Origin: a virus
Length of the DNA stretch: 64,000 bases
IMG/VR virus record: IMGVR_UViG_3300047357_001427
Span: 1 to 64,000 of that record
Strand: one strand, 5' to 3'
Made by a program: the position numbers and the translations under genes. Positions 44,580-52,430 of this stretch are shown here, piece after piece (within the stretch, counting starts at the first letter, position 1; every line of letters starts with the position of its first letter). The notes beneath the pieces were generated by a model. It saw only the letters and a list, made by a program, of their open reading frames with translations, was not told the origin of the DNA and searched no databases.

Positions 44580-45148
44580 TAAATCGGGCAGTCTTCTTCG
44601 GTTTTAGAGTATTTAGATTTAGAAAATGACTCAATATTTTTCTCTATACGAAAGTTGTATATTCTAGTTAGAATAGTTTCTAGGAATCTAGATAAGCATT
44701 CCGCCTCTCCAGCTTCTAGTGAACATTTAAATGTACTACTTCCGTTTTTAATAATTGTCAACCCGAAGTTTGGCAGTATTTGAATCTCCTCTTTGTAGCT
44801 TTTTGTTTTTGCGTCAAACTTAGAAACTTTAGATTCTTTATCCCACGGAGTAAATTTTATAGTAGTTTTTTTACCTTCGAATTGATGGAAGGTGTCGTAT
44901 GCAAATCTATTCTTTACTGCGTTGATTATTGAGCCACACTCAAACTCGTTGAATTTCAGGGTAATGTTTTTCTCTGGGTCTTCCTTGTTCTTGATGAAGG
45001 TTCCTCGCCTAGCTTTCTCGTCCCAGCTGTGCTGCATTATAGCTGAAACGAACAAAATAGGTTCGCCGCTATTCTTGTCGTGACCCATTGAGAAACTGAA
45101 ACCGAATCCAGAGTTGTATTTATTTGGTTTGTATAATTGTAAGCTCAT
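44579..45148 (-). CDS. Hypothetical protein, possible PC4/Whirly-like ssDNA-binding fold
   Basis: 189 aa. A beta-rich N-terminal half with the run LKFNEFECGSIINAVKNRF, FHQFEGKKTTIKFTPW, then a C-terminal helix with GEAECLSRFLETILTRIY. The strand-strand-helix pattern with basic residues resembles single-strand binding folds of the PC4/Whirly type, but no decisive motif is present. It overlaps the glycosyltransferase gene downstream by one base and follows the 128-aa gene closely. Treat as unknown. Confidence 0.4.
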   Translation of the reverse strand: MSLQLYKPNKYNSGFGFSFSMGHDKNSGEPILFVSAIMQHSWDEKARRGTFIKNKEDPEKNITLKFNEFECGSIINAVKNRFAYDTFHQFEGKKTTIKFTPWDKESKVSKFDAKTKSYKEEIQILPNFGLTIIKNGSSTFKCSLEAGEAECLSRFLETILTRIYNFRIEKNIESFSKSKYSKTEEDCPI

Positions 45149-45150
45149 AA

Positions 45151-45537
45151 TTAATCGAAGTCTATTTTAACGTTTTTACTTTCATATGTTTTAGTTTTTT
45201 CCATATGATGTTTTGTTCCTCCTCTTTCCTTAGAGTAGTTTTCAAAGTATTTTTTCTTTAGTGGATCTACGCCATCATTCTTTTCGGCGCGCATAGATGA
45301 AAGTTCGGCGCTCTTATCCATCATGTCACCAACACTACCCTTCATGTTTGCAGTAGAGTTTACAAAGCTAGCATTATCCCAGGGGTCAATAGAACCTTCT
45401 GTGTTTAATTGGGATGACGTAAAGATTCTTTTCCATTCCAATCCTTTCTCATCTACATACTTCTTCTCATCATTCATGTGGAAGAACACTTCTGTTTCCT
45501 CTTCGGTCTCAGGGTTTTGAAAGATATACATTGGCAT
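45151..45537 (-). CDS. FmdB-like small protein that has lost the zinc ribbon
   Basis: 128 aa. The N-terminus MPMYIFQNPETEEETEVFF has the opening strands of FmdB-type small zinc-ribbon proteins, but the CxxC pairs are gone. The middle and end (GSVGDMMDKSAELSSMRAEK, DPLKKKYFENYSKERGG) are conserved-looking and helical; similar proteins occur in cyanophage genomes (from memory). Its ATG lies only about two bases after the predicted start of transcription, so its message would be leaderless. Function unknown. Confidence 0.5.
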   Translation of the reverse strand: MPMYIFQNPETEEETEVFFHMNDEKKYVDEKGLEWKRIFTSSQLNTEGSIDPWDNASFVNSTANMKGSVGDMMDKSAELSSMRAEKNDGVDPLKKKYFENYSKERGGTKHHMEKTKTYESKNVKIDFD

Positions 45538-45545
45538 AGTGTTAG

Positions 45546-45574
45546 ATTATACCAGATATATACTATATTGTCAA
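45546..45574 (-). promoter_or_regulatory. Perfect-consensus sigma70 promoter, minus strand
   Basis: TTGACA (45574-45569), 17-base spacer, TATAAT (45551-45546): all 12 consensus bases match. Predicted start about 45539, two bases before the ATG of the FmdB-like gene at 45537, so the transcript is nearly leaderless. It drives the block 45537 to 40695 and touches the stop of the upstream 98-aa gene. Confidence 0.85.
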
Positions 45575-45871
45575 CTATTTTTTATCTAACTTATTACAGC
45601 TTAATTGTATTAAATCCAATAGAGAATCAAATAACCAACAACAAGCACTAGAACATAAAGGAAATAACAAATATAAAATATTACTTTCTTTAAAATAATA
45701 CATTAATAAACCAATCAATAAACCACACCAAAAACCTAAACATAAACTACAATTAAATAATTCCTTTAATAAATTAGAATATTTAAAAATAAAATTCCTC
45801 GGACGACTTAATATGGACCCATACCTGAGGATCCACATTAAGCCGACACAGGAGATTAATTCAATTGCCAT
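45575..45871 (-). CDS. Small membrane protein, DUF1360-like
   Basis: 98 aa with two to three hydrophobic segments and the motif LFNCSLCLGFWCGLL, which resembles small phage membrane proteins of the DUF1360 kind (LLxCxFCxGFW). Codon use is AT-rich. It overlaps the upstream 62-aa gene by 11 bases and its stop touches the -35 of the promoter at 45546-45574. Role unknown; membrane location is predicted only. Confidence 0.5.
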   Translation of the reverse strand: MAIELISCVGLMWILRYGSILSRPRNFIFKYSNLLKELFNCSLCLGFWCGLLIGLLMYYFKESNILYLLFPLCSSACCWLFDSLLDLIQLSCNKLDKK

Positions 45872-46049
45872 TTAGCGACTCTAGCGCTTCTTTAATAACT
45901 AGAAGTTGCTCTTGAGTCAAGGATACTTCCCCGCCGAAATCATCGGTGAGGGTGTAGTGATCTGTTTTTTCTTTAGATTTTTTAAGCACTGGGCATCTTC
46001 CTTTACCGCAGCAAAGAAGGACTCCACCATCTTGTTTTTTGATGTTCAT
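45861..46049 (-). CDS. Small Cys-containing protein
   Basis: 62 aa with a tight cysteine cluster, LLCCGKGRCPVLKK, then a helical tail LTQEQLLVIKEALESLNG. The cluster could bind metal. It overlaps the glycosyltransferase upstream by four bases (ATGA) and the membrane protein downstream by 11. No family recognised. Confidence 0.45.
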   Translation of the reverse strand: MNIKKQDGGVLLCCGKGRCPVLKKSKEKTDHYTLTDDFGGEVSLTQEQLLVIKEALESLNGN

Positions 46050-47131
46050 TTATTTATTAAGTTTAGGATTTTTTCAACTGTATTATCGTAAGTAAATACT
46101 TCTTTTATTTCAACACCTTTTTCGTTTCTTTTTCCATATTTATCTATAGCTTTATCTAGCGCTTTGTAGAACGATTGGTCTGAGAATGTATTTAGGTTGC
46201 CTTGGTTGAATGGTTGACCTTTTTGGAAGAAAGCTCCGTCATAAATTTCTTCTTTACCCTCTGGTTCAACTAATATTGAGTTATCTTTTGTGGCCCAATC
46301 TTTGTGAGATGTGGCATTCAATACAACGCTCCATTTTCCCAGGCAGGTAGAATTAAATGCAGGCAGGTTCCATCCTTCTGCTCCGCTTAAACCACTTAGG
46401 TTAATGTCAATAGAGTTGTAAAGCTCATTCATTTCCGAATTAGTCTTAAGGTATGGTAAGAAGTTTATGTTTGTGTATCTCTTACCTCCTAGTGCTTGAC
46501 TTATAGCAATATTCATTTGCTCCGGCTTGAAGAATGGATTAGTTATGCAGCAAGTTAATTGGTATTCATTATTGTTTCCGTATCTATCTGCCCAAAGATT
46601 GATAATTTTTGCTGTATGTTTTCTTTTTTCAAACTTCCCAACTAGACCAAAATTAACTCTATCCTTTAAATAAACTTTATTGGTTTCGGAAAAATCGGTA
46701 TCAAATCCTATCGGTATGTACTCTGTATTGTTTAGTCCTGATTCCTTGAAGCTATTCATTGCGCTAGAACTACTGAAGATACATTTTTCCTGAACCCCGC
46801 AAATGTTTTTCTCCACAATAGTTGGGGAGTCGCACTCGTAGAAAGTATAAAGAAACTGATTATTACCTATGCCAGATTCGGATCCATTTATGTGCCACAT
46901 TTTCAAGGATGGAGAATCTGGGCAGAGCGTGGAGAATCTTTCATTGGATGATTTTTCTATCCAGGATTTTAATTCAATGTCAATTTTATCGTAAGCTGTA
47001 AAATCTAGAGACTTACCTATTGGAAAGAATGAGACTTCTACGTCTTTTTTGTGGAGTGATCTTAGCATGTTTACAGAAACATTGCCAAAACTTAATGAGT
47101 TTATTGGTGCGCTGAAATTTATCTTATTCAT
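46046..47131 (-). CDS. GT-B glycosyltransferase (GT4-like)
   Basis: 361 aa. Two Rossmann-type halves are visible, with the C-terminal donor region VNFGLVGKFEKRKHTAKIIN, then SGLSGAEGWNLPAFNSTCLGK, which carries the E of the usual GT4 GxxExxG-like motif. No membrane segment. It sits between SSB and the small Cys protein with minimal gaps, so it is co-transcribed from the sigma-factor promoter. Sugar and acceptor cannot be predicted. Confidence 0.7.
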   Translation of the reverse strand: MNKINFSAPINSLSFGNVSVNMLRSLHKKDVEVSFFPIGKSLDFTAYDKIDIELKSWIEKSSNERFSTLCPDSPSLKMWHINGSESGIGNNQFLYTFYECDSPTIVEKNICGVQEKCIFSSSSAMNSFKESGLNNTEYIPIGFDTDFSETNKVYLKDRVNFGLVGKFEKRKHTAKIINLWADRYGNNNEYQLTCCITNPFFKPEQMNIAISQALGGKRYTNINFLPYLKTNSEMNELYNSIDINLSGLSGAEGWNLPAFNSTCLGKWSVVLNATSHKDWATKDNSILVEPEGKEEIYDGAFFQKGQPFNQGNLNTFSDQSFYKALDKAIDKYGKRNEKGVEIKEVFTYDNTVEKILNLINK

Positions 47132-47133
47132 AT

Positions 47134-47523
47134 TTAAAATGGCATTTCTTCTTCTTCTACTATTGATTGTATAGTAGGACTTGGTTGTGGATTTTCAACA
47201 ACAACGTTCGTTGATTCTTTTTTTGCGCTTGGTAGGAACCTGACTAAGTCTGCGCCGAGGTAAAACTTCTGTCTTGAGTTTCCGTTCTTGTCCTCCCATT
47301 TGCTAACTTTTATTTTGCCCTCAACATAAACACAAGATCCTTTTGATAGGAACTTCTTGCAGTTATCTGCGGTTTTATTCCAGCATTCAGTATCCATAAA
47401 TAGCACTTCGTCTTTGGAGCTGTTTATTGCTAGTGAAAATGAGCACTTAGTGTTACTGCTCTCGAATGATTTAGTCTCTGGGTCTTTTGTTAGGTGACCT
47501 ATTCCTATAAATTTATTTATCAT
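47134..47523 (-). CDS. ssb: Single-stranded DNA-binding protein
   Basis: 129 aa, typical phage SSB length. The OB fold is clear (MINKFIGIGHLTKDPETKSF, MDTECWNKTADNCKKFLSKGS, VYVEGKIKVSKWEDKNG). A short linker ends in the acidic tip EEEEMPF, the equivalent of the DDDIPF tail that recruits partner proteins. It overlaps the sigma-like gene by ATGA. It protects single-stranded DNA in replication and probably works with the annealing candidate 6 kb downstream on the same strand. Confidence 0.93.
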   Translation of the reverse strand: MINKFIGIGHLTKDPETKSFESSNTKCSFSLAINSSKDEVLFMDTECWNKTADNCKKFLSKGSCVYVEGKIKVSKWEDKNGNSRQKFYLGADLVRFLPSAKKESTNVVVENPQPSPTIQSIVEEEEMPF

Positions 47524-48116
47524 AATTCGTTTTTTAGTTCTCTTTTTATTTTAGTGATTGCTTTGTCGTGGATATTTATACATCCTTGTATGCTAAGCTT
47601 TAGCGGCTTGCATATTTTATTCCACGGCATTACGTTGTTTCTCTGCCCTTCTATGTATCTCATTCTGAATATTTTTGAAACCCTGGTGTCAGGATCTTTA
47701 TTTATTAAATTCATGATCTTACTTAAAACTTCTAAGTCTACTTTCTTATCCTCAGGTTGAGTCTCTGACCTTTTACCAATGTCGGCATAATCCATGTGAA
47801 CTTCTTTGGAGTTCTTATTTTTATTATATAGGTTTAAGCACAACCACCTTGTCTCATTGCCCAGATGGGTTGAGAATTTAGTATTCCTGGAATCATCATA
47901 TTTTAGCGCCGCTTTATATATGTAGTAATTCCTATCTTTCAGTAGGTCAACTCTATCGGACACTATACCTGAGGTGCTAGTAGGGGAGTAATTATTCACC
48001 ATTGTTATGAATATACCACTATGACGTTGGACCAATTCACCCAAGCTTTGTTCGGGCTCTACACCAACCTGCAAATTACAGACCAGCTCATTATCGGATA
48101 AGGAGTTTATTTCCAT
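47520..48116 (-). CDS. Sigma-70-like RNA polymerase sigma factor
   Basis: 198 aa. Region 2 is visible as YIYKAALKYDDSRNTKFST, followed by HLGNETRWLCLNLYN, the DxxRNxKFSTxxxxxxRW pattern of sigma core-binding helices. A C-terminal helix-turn-helix (PWNKICKPLKLSIQGCINIH) fits region 4. Region 3 is very short. It may redirect host polymerase to late phage promoters, which fits the tail operon lacking classical -35 boxes, but no target promoters are proven. First gene of its operon, read from the promoter at 48138-48166. Confidence 0.7.
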   Translation of the reverse strand: MEINSLSDNELVCNLQVGVEPEQSLGELVQRHSGIFITMVNNYSPTSTSGIVSDRVDLLKDRNYYIYKAALKYDDSRNTKFSTHLGNETRWLCLNLYNKNKNSKEVHMDYADIGKRSETQPEDKKVDLEVLSKIMNLINKDPDTRVSKIFRMRYIEGQRNNVMPWNKICKPLKLSIQGCINIHDKAITKIKRELKNEL

Positions 48117-48137
48117 TTTTTATTTAGAATAAATGAT

Positions 48138-48166
48138 AGACTAACATATAATCATAGTAATGTCAA
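48138..48166 (-). promoter_or_regulatory. Sigma70-like promoter of the sigma-factor operon, minus strand
   Basis: TTGACA (48166-48161), 17-base spacer, TAGTCT (48143-48138) with TGT just before, giving an extended -10. The -35 matches fully and the -10 partly. The nrdA promoter at 57578 has the same ATGTTAGT core. Predicted start about 48131, 15 bases before the ATG at 48116. Confidence 0.6.
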
Positions 48167-48197
48167 GCAAAAATAAAGAAAAAAATCTCGCGCGTTT

Positions 48198-48276
48198 GGT
48201 CTTCGTAAGATATGAGGTCTTCGTAGGAATTACTAATTGATTAGACTAACGTGAGACAAATAAGATTAACGTGAGA
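48198..48276. repeat. Two pairs of direct repeats in the divergent intergenic region
   Basis: GGTCTTCGTA occurs at 48198 and 48216 (period 18). GACTAACGTGAGA at 48244 and GATTAACGTGAGA at 48264 (period 20, one mismatch). They sit between the sigma-operon promoter and the plus-strand glycan locus. Paired sites of about two helical turns suggest protein binding sites, as in operators or iterons. Confidence 0.7.
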
Positions 48277-48279
48277 ATA

Positions 48280-48305
48280 GCTTCAATAGCTAAAGCTCTT
48301 GAAGC
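48280..48305 (+). promoter_or_regulatory. Inverted repeat upstream of the glycan locus
   Basis: A 26-base imperfect palindrome: outer arms GCTTCAA / TTGAAGC (7 bp) with inner AGC / GCT pairs and a short loop. It lies 21 bases before the ATG at 48327 and overlaps where a promoter would be expected. It could be an operator or an RNA hairpin; no standard -35/-10 pair is convincing here. Confidence 0.5.
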
Positions 48306-48326
48306 ATTATAACATAAATTTAAATA

Positions 48327-49094
48327 ATGTCAAGGAAAAAACATAGCACCCTAATATTAACCTCCTATTTTTCGGTAAAGCCGCACCCGAACAATCCAGG
48401 TGATAGTGCAGTAGTGGGTAGGGGGCCGGATGGAATGGTTGCTAAATCTGACATTAATTACATAAAAGAATGGTATGATTCTGTGGTTAGGAATAAGATA
48501 AAATCTGTAGTTTTTCACGACAACCTAGAAGATGACTTAATTAGAGAATACTCGAATGATTATGTGTCTTTTGAGAAAGTATCACCAACTGAATATTCAA
48601 ACAATGATTACAGATTTTTTTGCTTCAGTAATTACCTTGAGAGCTTGATCGAGAAGCCCAATGTGGTATTTCATACTGACGCATCAGATGTTAAGGTTGT
48701 TATGGATCCGGTAAGTCTCATTGATCAGAACGATTCGATAGATTATTTTGCCTGTAAGGACTCAATAGCATTAAACCAGTTTCCGTATAAGAAAATACAT
48801 GATCACTTTAACTGGGATGATGGCTTTAACTTTGATATAAATTACGGGTTATGGGATTTGATTAACATGGGCGTTGTGGGCGGATCATTTGACAAAATGG
48901 TGAAATTTTATAAAACTTTCGTTGAAGTAAGAGAGTCCATGGGGCAGCCAGATTTCAATTCAGACATGTGGATACTACAATACTTATTAAGGTCCAAACT
49001 TCAACCTTGTGAATTTATAATGGGCGAGCCTGTGTGTAGTCAGTTCAAAGGTTACCAAAGCGAAAGGGAGGATGTCTACTTTATCCACAAGTAA
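48327..49094 (+). CDS. Putative GT-A-fold glycosyltransferase
   Basis: 255 aa. First gene of the plus-strand glycan locus. A Rossmann-like start (STLILTSYFSVKPHPN) is followed by strand-loop elements and FHTDASDVKVVMDP, with a DxSD that can serve as the metal-binding DxD of GT-A enzymes. Family by motif only; donor and acceptor unknown. It overlaps the following GT2 gene by 23 bases. Confidence 0.5.
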   Translation: MSRKKHSTLILTSYFSVKPHPNNPGDSAVVGRGPDGMVAKSDINYIKEWYDSVVRNKIKSVVFHDNLEDDLIREYSNDYVSFEKVSPTEYSNNDYRFFCFSNYLESLIEKPNVVFHTDASDVKVVMDPVSLIDQNDSIDYFACKDSIALNQFPYKKIHDHFNWDDGFNFDINYGLWDLINMGVVGGSFDKMVKFYKTFVEVRESMGQPDFNSDMWILQYLLRSKLQPCEFIMGEPVCSQFKGYQSEREDVYFIHK

Positions 49095-49800
49095 AATTAC
49101 AGTTTACTGCTCGACCTATGATTCGATCAAGTGGATCAAAGGCTATTTGGACAATATAAACTCTCAGATCTCTGAGCCATTTGATTTATTTTTCATAGAC
49201 GCAGGTTCTACGGATGGTTCCCTTGAAGAAATTAAACAATTCAAATTTAATGGACATATTAATGTTTCTATTTTTGAGCCTGGATTTTTATCTATTTATG
49301 AAGCGTGGAATCTTGCGGTAGCTAAATCCAACACTCCATATTTAGTTAATTTTAATACAGATGATAGGCTCAACTTTCACACACTCTCAACTTACCATAA
49401 TTACATCGAGGGGCATCCAGAAGTAGATTTATTTTACGGAGTGCATAACTTCGTGTCTGAAATTGGCGGACCCAATCTGCCAATAGGTGAGTACTGGAGA
49501 AATTTAACCAACTCCTTACTGTCTGAATCAGAAGAGAAGTTAATGTTTTCTATTAATCCTTGCGGACCATTTCCCCTAGTCAAGAAACAATCATTAGTTA
49601 ATGCCGGGGAATTTGATAAAAAATATTTCTCATCTGCCGACTATGACATGTGGTTGAGAATGTTTTCGATGGGCATGAAATTTAAAAGAACTCAAGACAT
49701 TATTGGTGATTTTCTATACCGCCCTGATTCAGTTTCTCAATCAAAACTAAAAGAATCCGAAACCCACGATAAAGAAATACAATTAAAATACAAAAAATGA
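49072..49800 (+). CDS. GT2 family glycosyltransferase
   Basis: 242 aa. Classical GT2 start (KITVYCSTYDSIKWIKGYLD, FIDAGSTDGSLEEIKQF), then the DxD-like NTDDRLNF and a C-terminal acceptor region with SADYDMWLRMFSMGMKFKR. The ATG at 49072 is preceded by GGGAGG and overlaps the previous gene, indicating translational coupling; ATGA overlap with the next gene. It transfers a sugar to a surface or virion glycan (inferred). Confidence 0.8.
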   Translation: MSTLSTSKITVYCSTYDSIKWIKGYLDNINSQISEPFDLFFIDAGSTDGSLEEIKQFKFNGHINVSIFEPGFLSIYEAWNLAVAKSNTPYLVNFNTDDRLNFHTLSTYHNYIEGHPEVDLFYGVHNFVSEIGGPNLPIGEYWRNLTNSLLSESEEKLMFSINPCGPFPLVKKQSLVNAGEFDKKYFSSADYDMWLRMFSMGMKFKRTQDIIGDFLYRPDSVSQSKLKESETHDKEIQLKYKK

Positions 49801-50459
49801 AAAAAGTAGTATCATTTTCCCTTTGGGGTAATAACGATCATTATACATATGGGGCTATTGAGAATGCAAAAAGCATTGGTAGTGAATTATACATCGGATG
49901 GGAAAGCTGGTTCTATACTCATCCACTTGTGAGCGATAAAATTCAAGAAAAAATTCAAACAGAGGGAGGGAAGATAATACCAACAGAAGACAATCCAGAT
50001 TACTCTATGACTTTTGCTCGATTTAAACCAATGACACATGACGGTGTATCTATTTTTGTGAGCCGCGATTGCGACTCAAGGGTTTCTGATAAAGAATACC
50101 AGGCTGTAATTGAGTGGGAAGAAAGTGATATGCAATTTCACTGTATTAGAGATCATCGATTTCATAATGATTGGGCGGTCATGGCTGGAATGTGGGGGTG
50201 CAAGAGGTCGGGTAACGCAGGCTTAAATGAGCTATACGAACGCTTGATTGACTTCCGAAAAGGCGATGAATACCACAACGACCAAATATCACTGCATTCT
50301 TTATATCAAAAGCATAGCAAAAACTTCCTCGAGCATGATGGCAGGGCTAGGCATAATGAAAAAAAATTCCCAAATCATAAACCTTTCAAACACGGGTCAT
50401 TTATAGGTGAACGCATAACACATGACAACAAACCTGGCCCAATAGAAAAATGGAATTAA
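49797..50459 (+). CDS. Glycosyltransferase-like protein of the locus
   Basis: 220 aa. Pattern VVSFSLWGNNDHYTYGAIEN, then FVSRDCDSRVSDKEYQAVIEW and WAVMAGMWGCKRSG. This N-terminal series and the RDCDSR element occur together in a family of glycosyltransferase-like proteins from polysaccharide clusters; here the acidic cluster (DCDSR) takes the place of DxD. Coupled by ATGA before and 10-base overlap after. Confidence 0.6.
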   Translation: MKKVVSFSLWGNNDHYTYGAIENAKSIGSELYIGWESWFYTHPLVSDKIQEKIQTEGGKIIPTEDNPDYSMTFARFKPMTHDGVSIFVSRDCDSRVSDKEYQAVIEWEESDMQFHCIRDHRFHNDWAVMAGMWGCKRSGNAGLNELYERLIDFRKGDEYHNDQISLHSLYQKHSKNFLEHDGRARHNEKKFPNHKPFKHGSFIGERITHDNKPGPIEKWN

Positions 50460-51115
50460 ACACAAAAAGCGTTCTCATCCATCACCATCTCGGTCTCGGG
50501 GATCATATTGTTTGCAATGCAATAGTTAGAAAACTTCATAAAAAATATAAAAAAATAAAACTCGCAGTTCTACATCATAATTTATCCAGCGTAAAGCAAC
50601 TATATAGAGATATTGATGTAGAACTTTGTCCCGTAAACTCGGATTCCGATTGCGAAAAAATGTATAAAAATAACAAGTTCATCAGAATTGGTTTTGAGAA
50701 TTGCAAGCTACCCAATTGGGAGGAATCTTTTTACGAGCAAATGAATATAGATTATTCGTATCGATTTTCACATTTCTTTATCGAAAGAGATTATGAGAGA
50801 GAAAATTTATTAGAAAAAAAGCTAGAGCTTACCGATAAGTTTTCATTTCACAACAACTCATATAGCGGCGGAAAAATTGAAATAAATTCCATAAGCTCTT
50901 TACATAAAATCTTCCTATCACCAATTACAGATAGTATTTTTGACTGGATTGGTGTACTTGAAAAAGCTGAAGAAATACACACCATAGACAGTTCAATCTT
51001 TCAATTAATAAAACAGCTAAATATTAAATCTAAGAATTATTTCTATAACCACAGGAATCCATTCTTTAATTTCTCAAAAGAATGTGGTCAGAGATGGAAT
51101 ATTATTGAATCATGA
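50450..51115 (+). CDS. Putative GT-B glycosyltransferase (GT9-like)
   Basis: 221 aa, short for a full GT-B enzyme. N-terminal KSVLIHHHLGLGDHIVCNA resembles the start of GT9-like enzymes (GxGDxV). The rest has alternating strands and helices, with a possible donor site in EEIHTIDSSIFQLIKQLNI. Overlaps the gene before by 10 bases. May be a reduced or partner-dependent transferase. Confidence 0.5.
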   Translation: MELNTKSVLIHHHLGLGDHIVCNAIVRKLHKKYKKIKLAVLHHNLSSVKQLYRDIDVELCPVNSDSDCEKMYKNNKFIRIGFENCKLPNWEESFYEQMNIDYSYRFSHFFIERDYERENLLEKKLELTDKFSFHNNSYSGGKIEINSISSLHKIFLSPITDSIFDWIGVLEKAEEIHTIDSSIFQLIKQLNIKSKNYFYNHRNPFFNFSKECGQRWNIIES

Positions 51116-51131
51116 TGTAACATCACATATT

Positions 51132-51626
51132 ATGATTAAAACAATTTATTTTAAAGATAAATCCTATCCACTATTTCAAAGTAGAGGTCACGCATCCCAA
51201 TTCTGCATTCCTTTTGCAAAGCATGTATGCAAGGGTAATGGGTACGATGTGGGATGCATGAAAAAAGAATGGAGCTACCCTGGAGCAAAACCAATAGATA
51301 TTTCTTTTGATGATCCATGGGATGCAAATAATTTACCTAGCAACGAAAAGGTTGATTATATTTTCTCCAGTCACTGCCTTGAGCACGTCCCCCACTGGGT
51401 GGATACACTAGATTATTGGTATGATTTTATCGAAAGTTCCGGCACTTTATTTCTATACTTACCTGATTATAGTCAAACCTATTGGAGGCCATGGAACAAC
51501 AGAAAACATATACATATTTTCTCCAGAGATATAATTCATGACTATCTAAAAGATAAAGGTTATTCTAATATTTTTGTATCCAATGTAGATTTAAACAATT
51601 CCTTCATAGCTATGGCTGAAAAATAA
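51132..51626 (+). CDS. Class I SAM-dependent methyltransferase (type 11-like)
   Basis: 164 aa from the ATG at 51132, which follows the previous stop by 16 bases; an in-frame ATG at 51084 would add 16 residues overlapping the gene before. SAM-binding loop is present as GYDVGCMKKEW, with the catalytic-fold element VDYIFSSHCLEHVPHWVDTL (the post-II ExHxPxW pattern) and LYLPDYSQTYW. It probably methylates a sugar or acceptor of the locus glycan. Confidence 0.65.
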   Translation: MIKTIYFKDKSYPLFQSRGHASQFCIPFAKHVCKGNGYDVGCMKKEWSYPGAKPIDISFDDPWDANNLPSNEKVDYIFSSHCLEHVPHWVDTLDYWYDFIESSGTLFLYLPDYSQTYWRPWNNRKHIHIFSRDIIHDYLKDKGYSNIFVSNVDLNNSFIAMAEK

Positions 51627-51638
51627 CATCCCCCTAAA

Positions 51639-52430
51639 ATGAAGATAATAAAACCACTAATAGGCGGCCACGATGGATCATCATTCAGGGAATTACTTGA
51701 CGCATGGTCGGAAAAAGGTTTTTGCGATATTGAAAATGGGCCAACCCATAGGTCTCCTGGATTCCAATCAGATCCAGATTCTCCAGAGGCAAAGTGCTGG
51801 GTAGAACAACAAGGAGGCGTATTATTATATGATTTTCCCCTCCTAGATAGATTAAAGCATGATTACAATATGTGTCTTTTTTCAAATACATTCAAGAATG
51901 GGGCTGGAAATAAAAAGTGGATCTTTTGGCCTTGGCGATCAAAAACTTATGAAGCATTAAAGAACGAATTGCGCTTAAGTTATGAATCTAGAATGATAAA
52001 TATAGGCTTTATTGGTACGCCCACCAATCACGAAAGACACAAACTTTCTTTTGAGTGGTCAAAACATTGCGATTTATTCCATTATGAAACCAGAAAAGTA
52101 GATCATATAGATTACCTTAAATCTCTTTCTCGTATGAAATATGGATTATGCTTAAGAGGGGTCGGGCCAAAATGCCTTAGAGATATAGAATTAATCGGAA
52201 TGGGGACGGTTCCTATTTTTACCGAAGGAGTGTGCACTGATTATCCAGAACCTTTAATTGAAAACGTTCATTATGTTTGCGGCAAGAACTTGCAAATATC
52301 TCTTGAGAAAATTAAATCTATAACAAAGAAACAATGGGGGCACATGTCTAATAATTGCATAGATTGGTTTGAAAGAAATTGCTCGATAGAAGGATCTTTT
52401 CATAAAACACTATCTATAATTAATGAATAG
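51639..52430 (+). CDS. Exostosin-like glycosyltransferase
   Basis: 263 aa. Central segment MINIGFIGTPTNHERHK and C-terminal KYGLCLRGVGPKCLRDIELI, then GMGTVPIFTEGVCTDYPEPL, which match the exostosin/GT47-type pattern (small C-terminal Rossmann half). Position inside the glycan locus supports it. It is 13 bases after the methyltransferase and overlaps the next gene by 8 bases. Confidence 0.55.
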   Translation: MKIIKPLIGGHDGSSFRELLDAWSEKGFCDIENGPTHRSPGFQSDPDSPEAKCWVEQQGGVLLYDFPLLDRLKHDYNMCLFSNTFKNGAGNKKWIFWPWRSKTYEALKNELRLSYESRMINIGFIGTPTNHERHKLSFEWSKHCDLFHYETRKVDHIDYLKSLSRMKYGLCLRGVGPKCLRDIELIGMGTVPIFTEGVCTDYPEPLIENVHYVCGKNLQISLEKIKSITKKQWGHMSNNCIDWFERNCSIEGSFHKTLSIINE

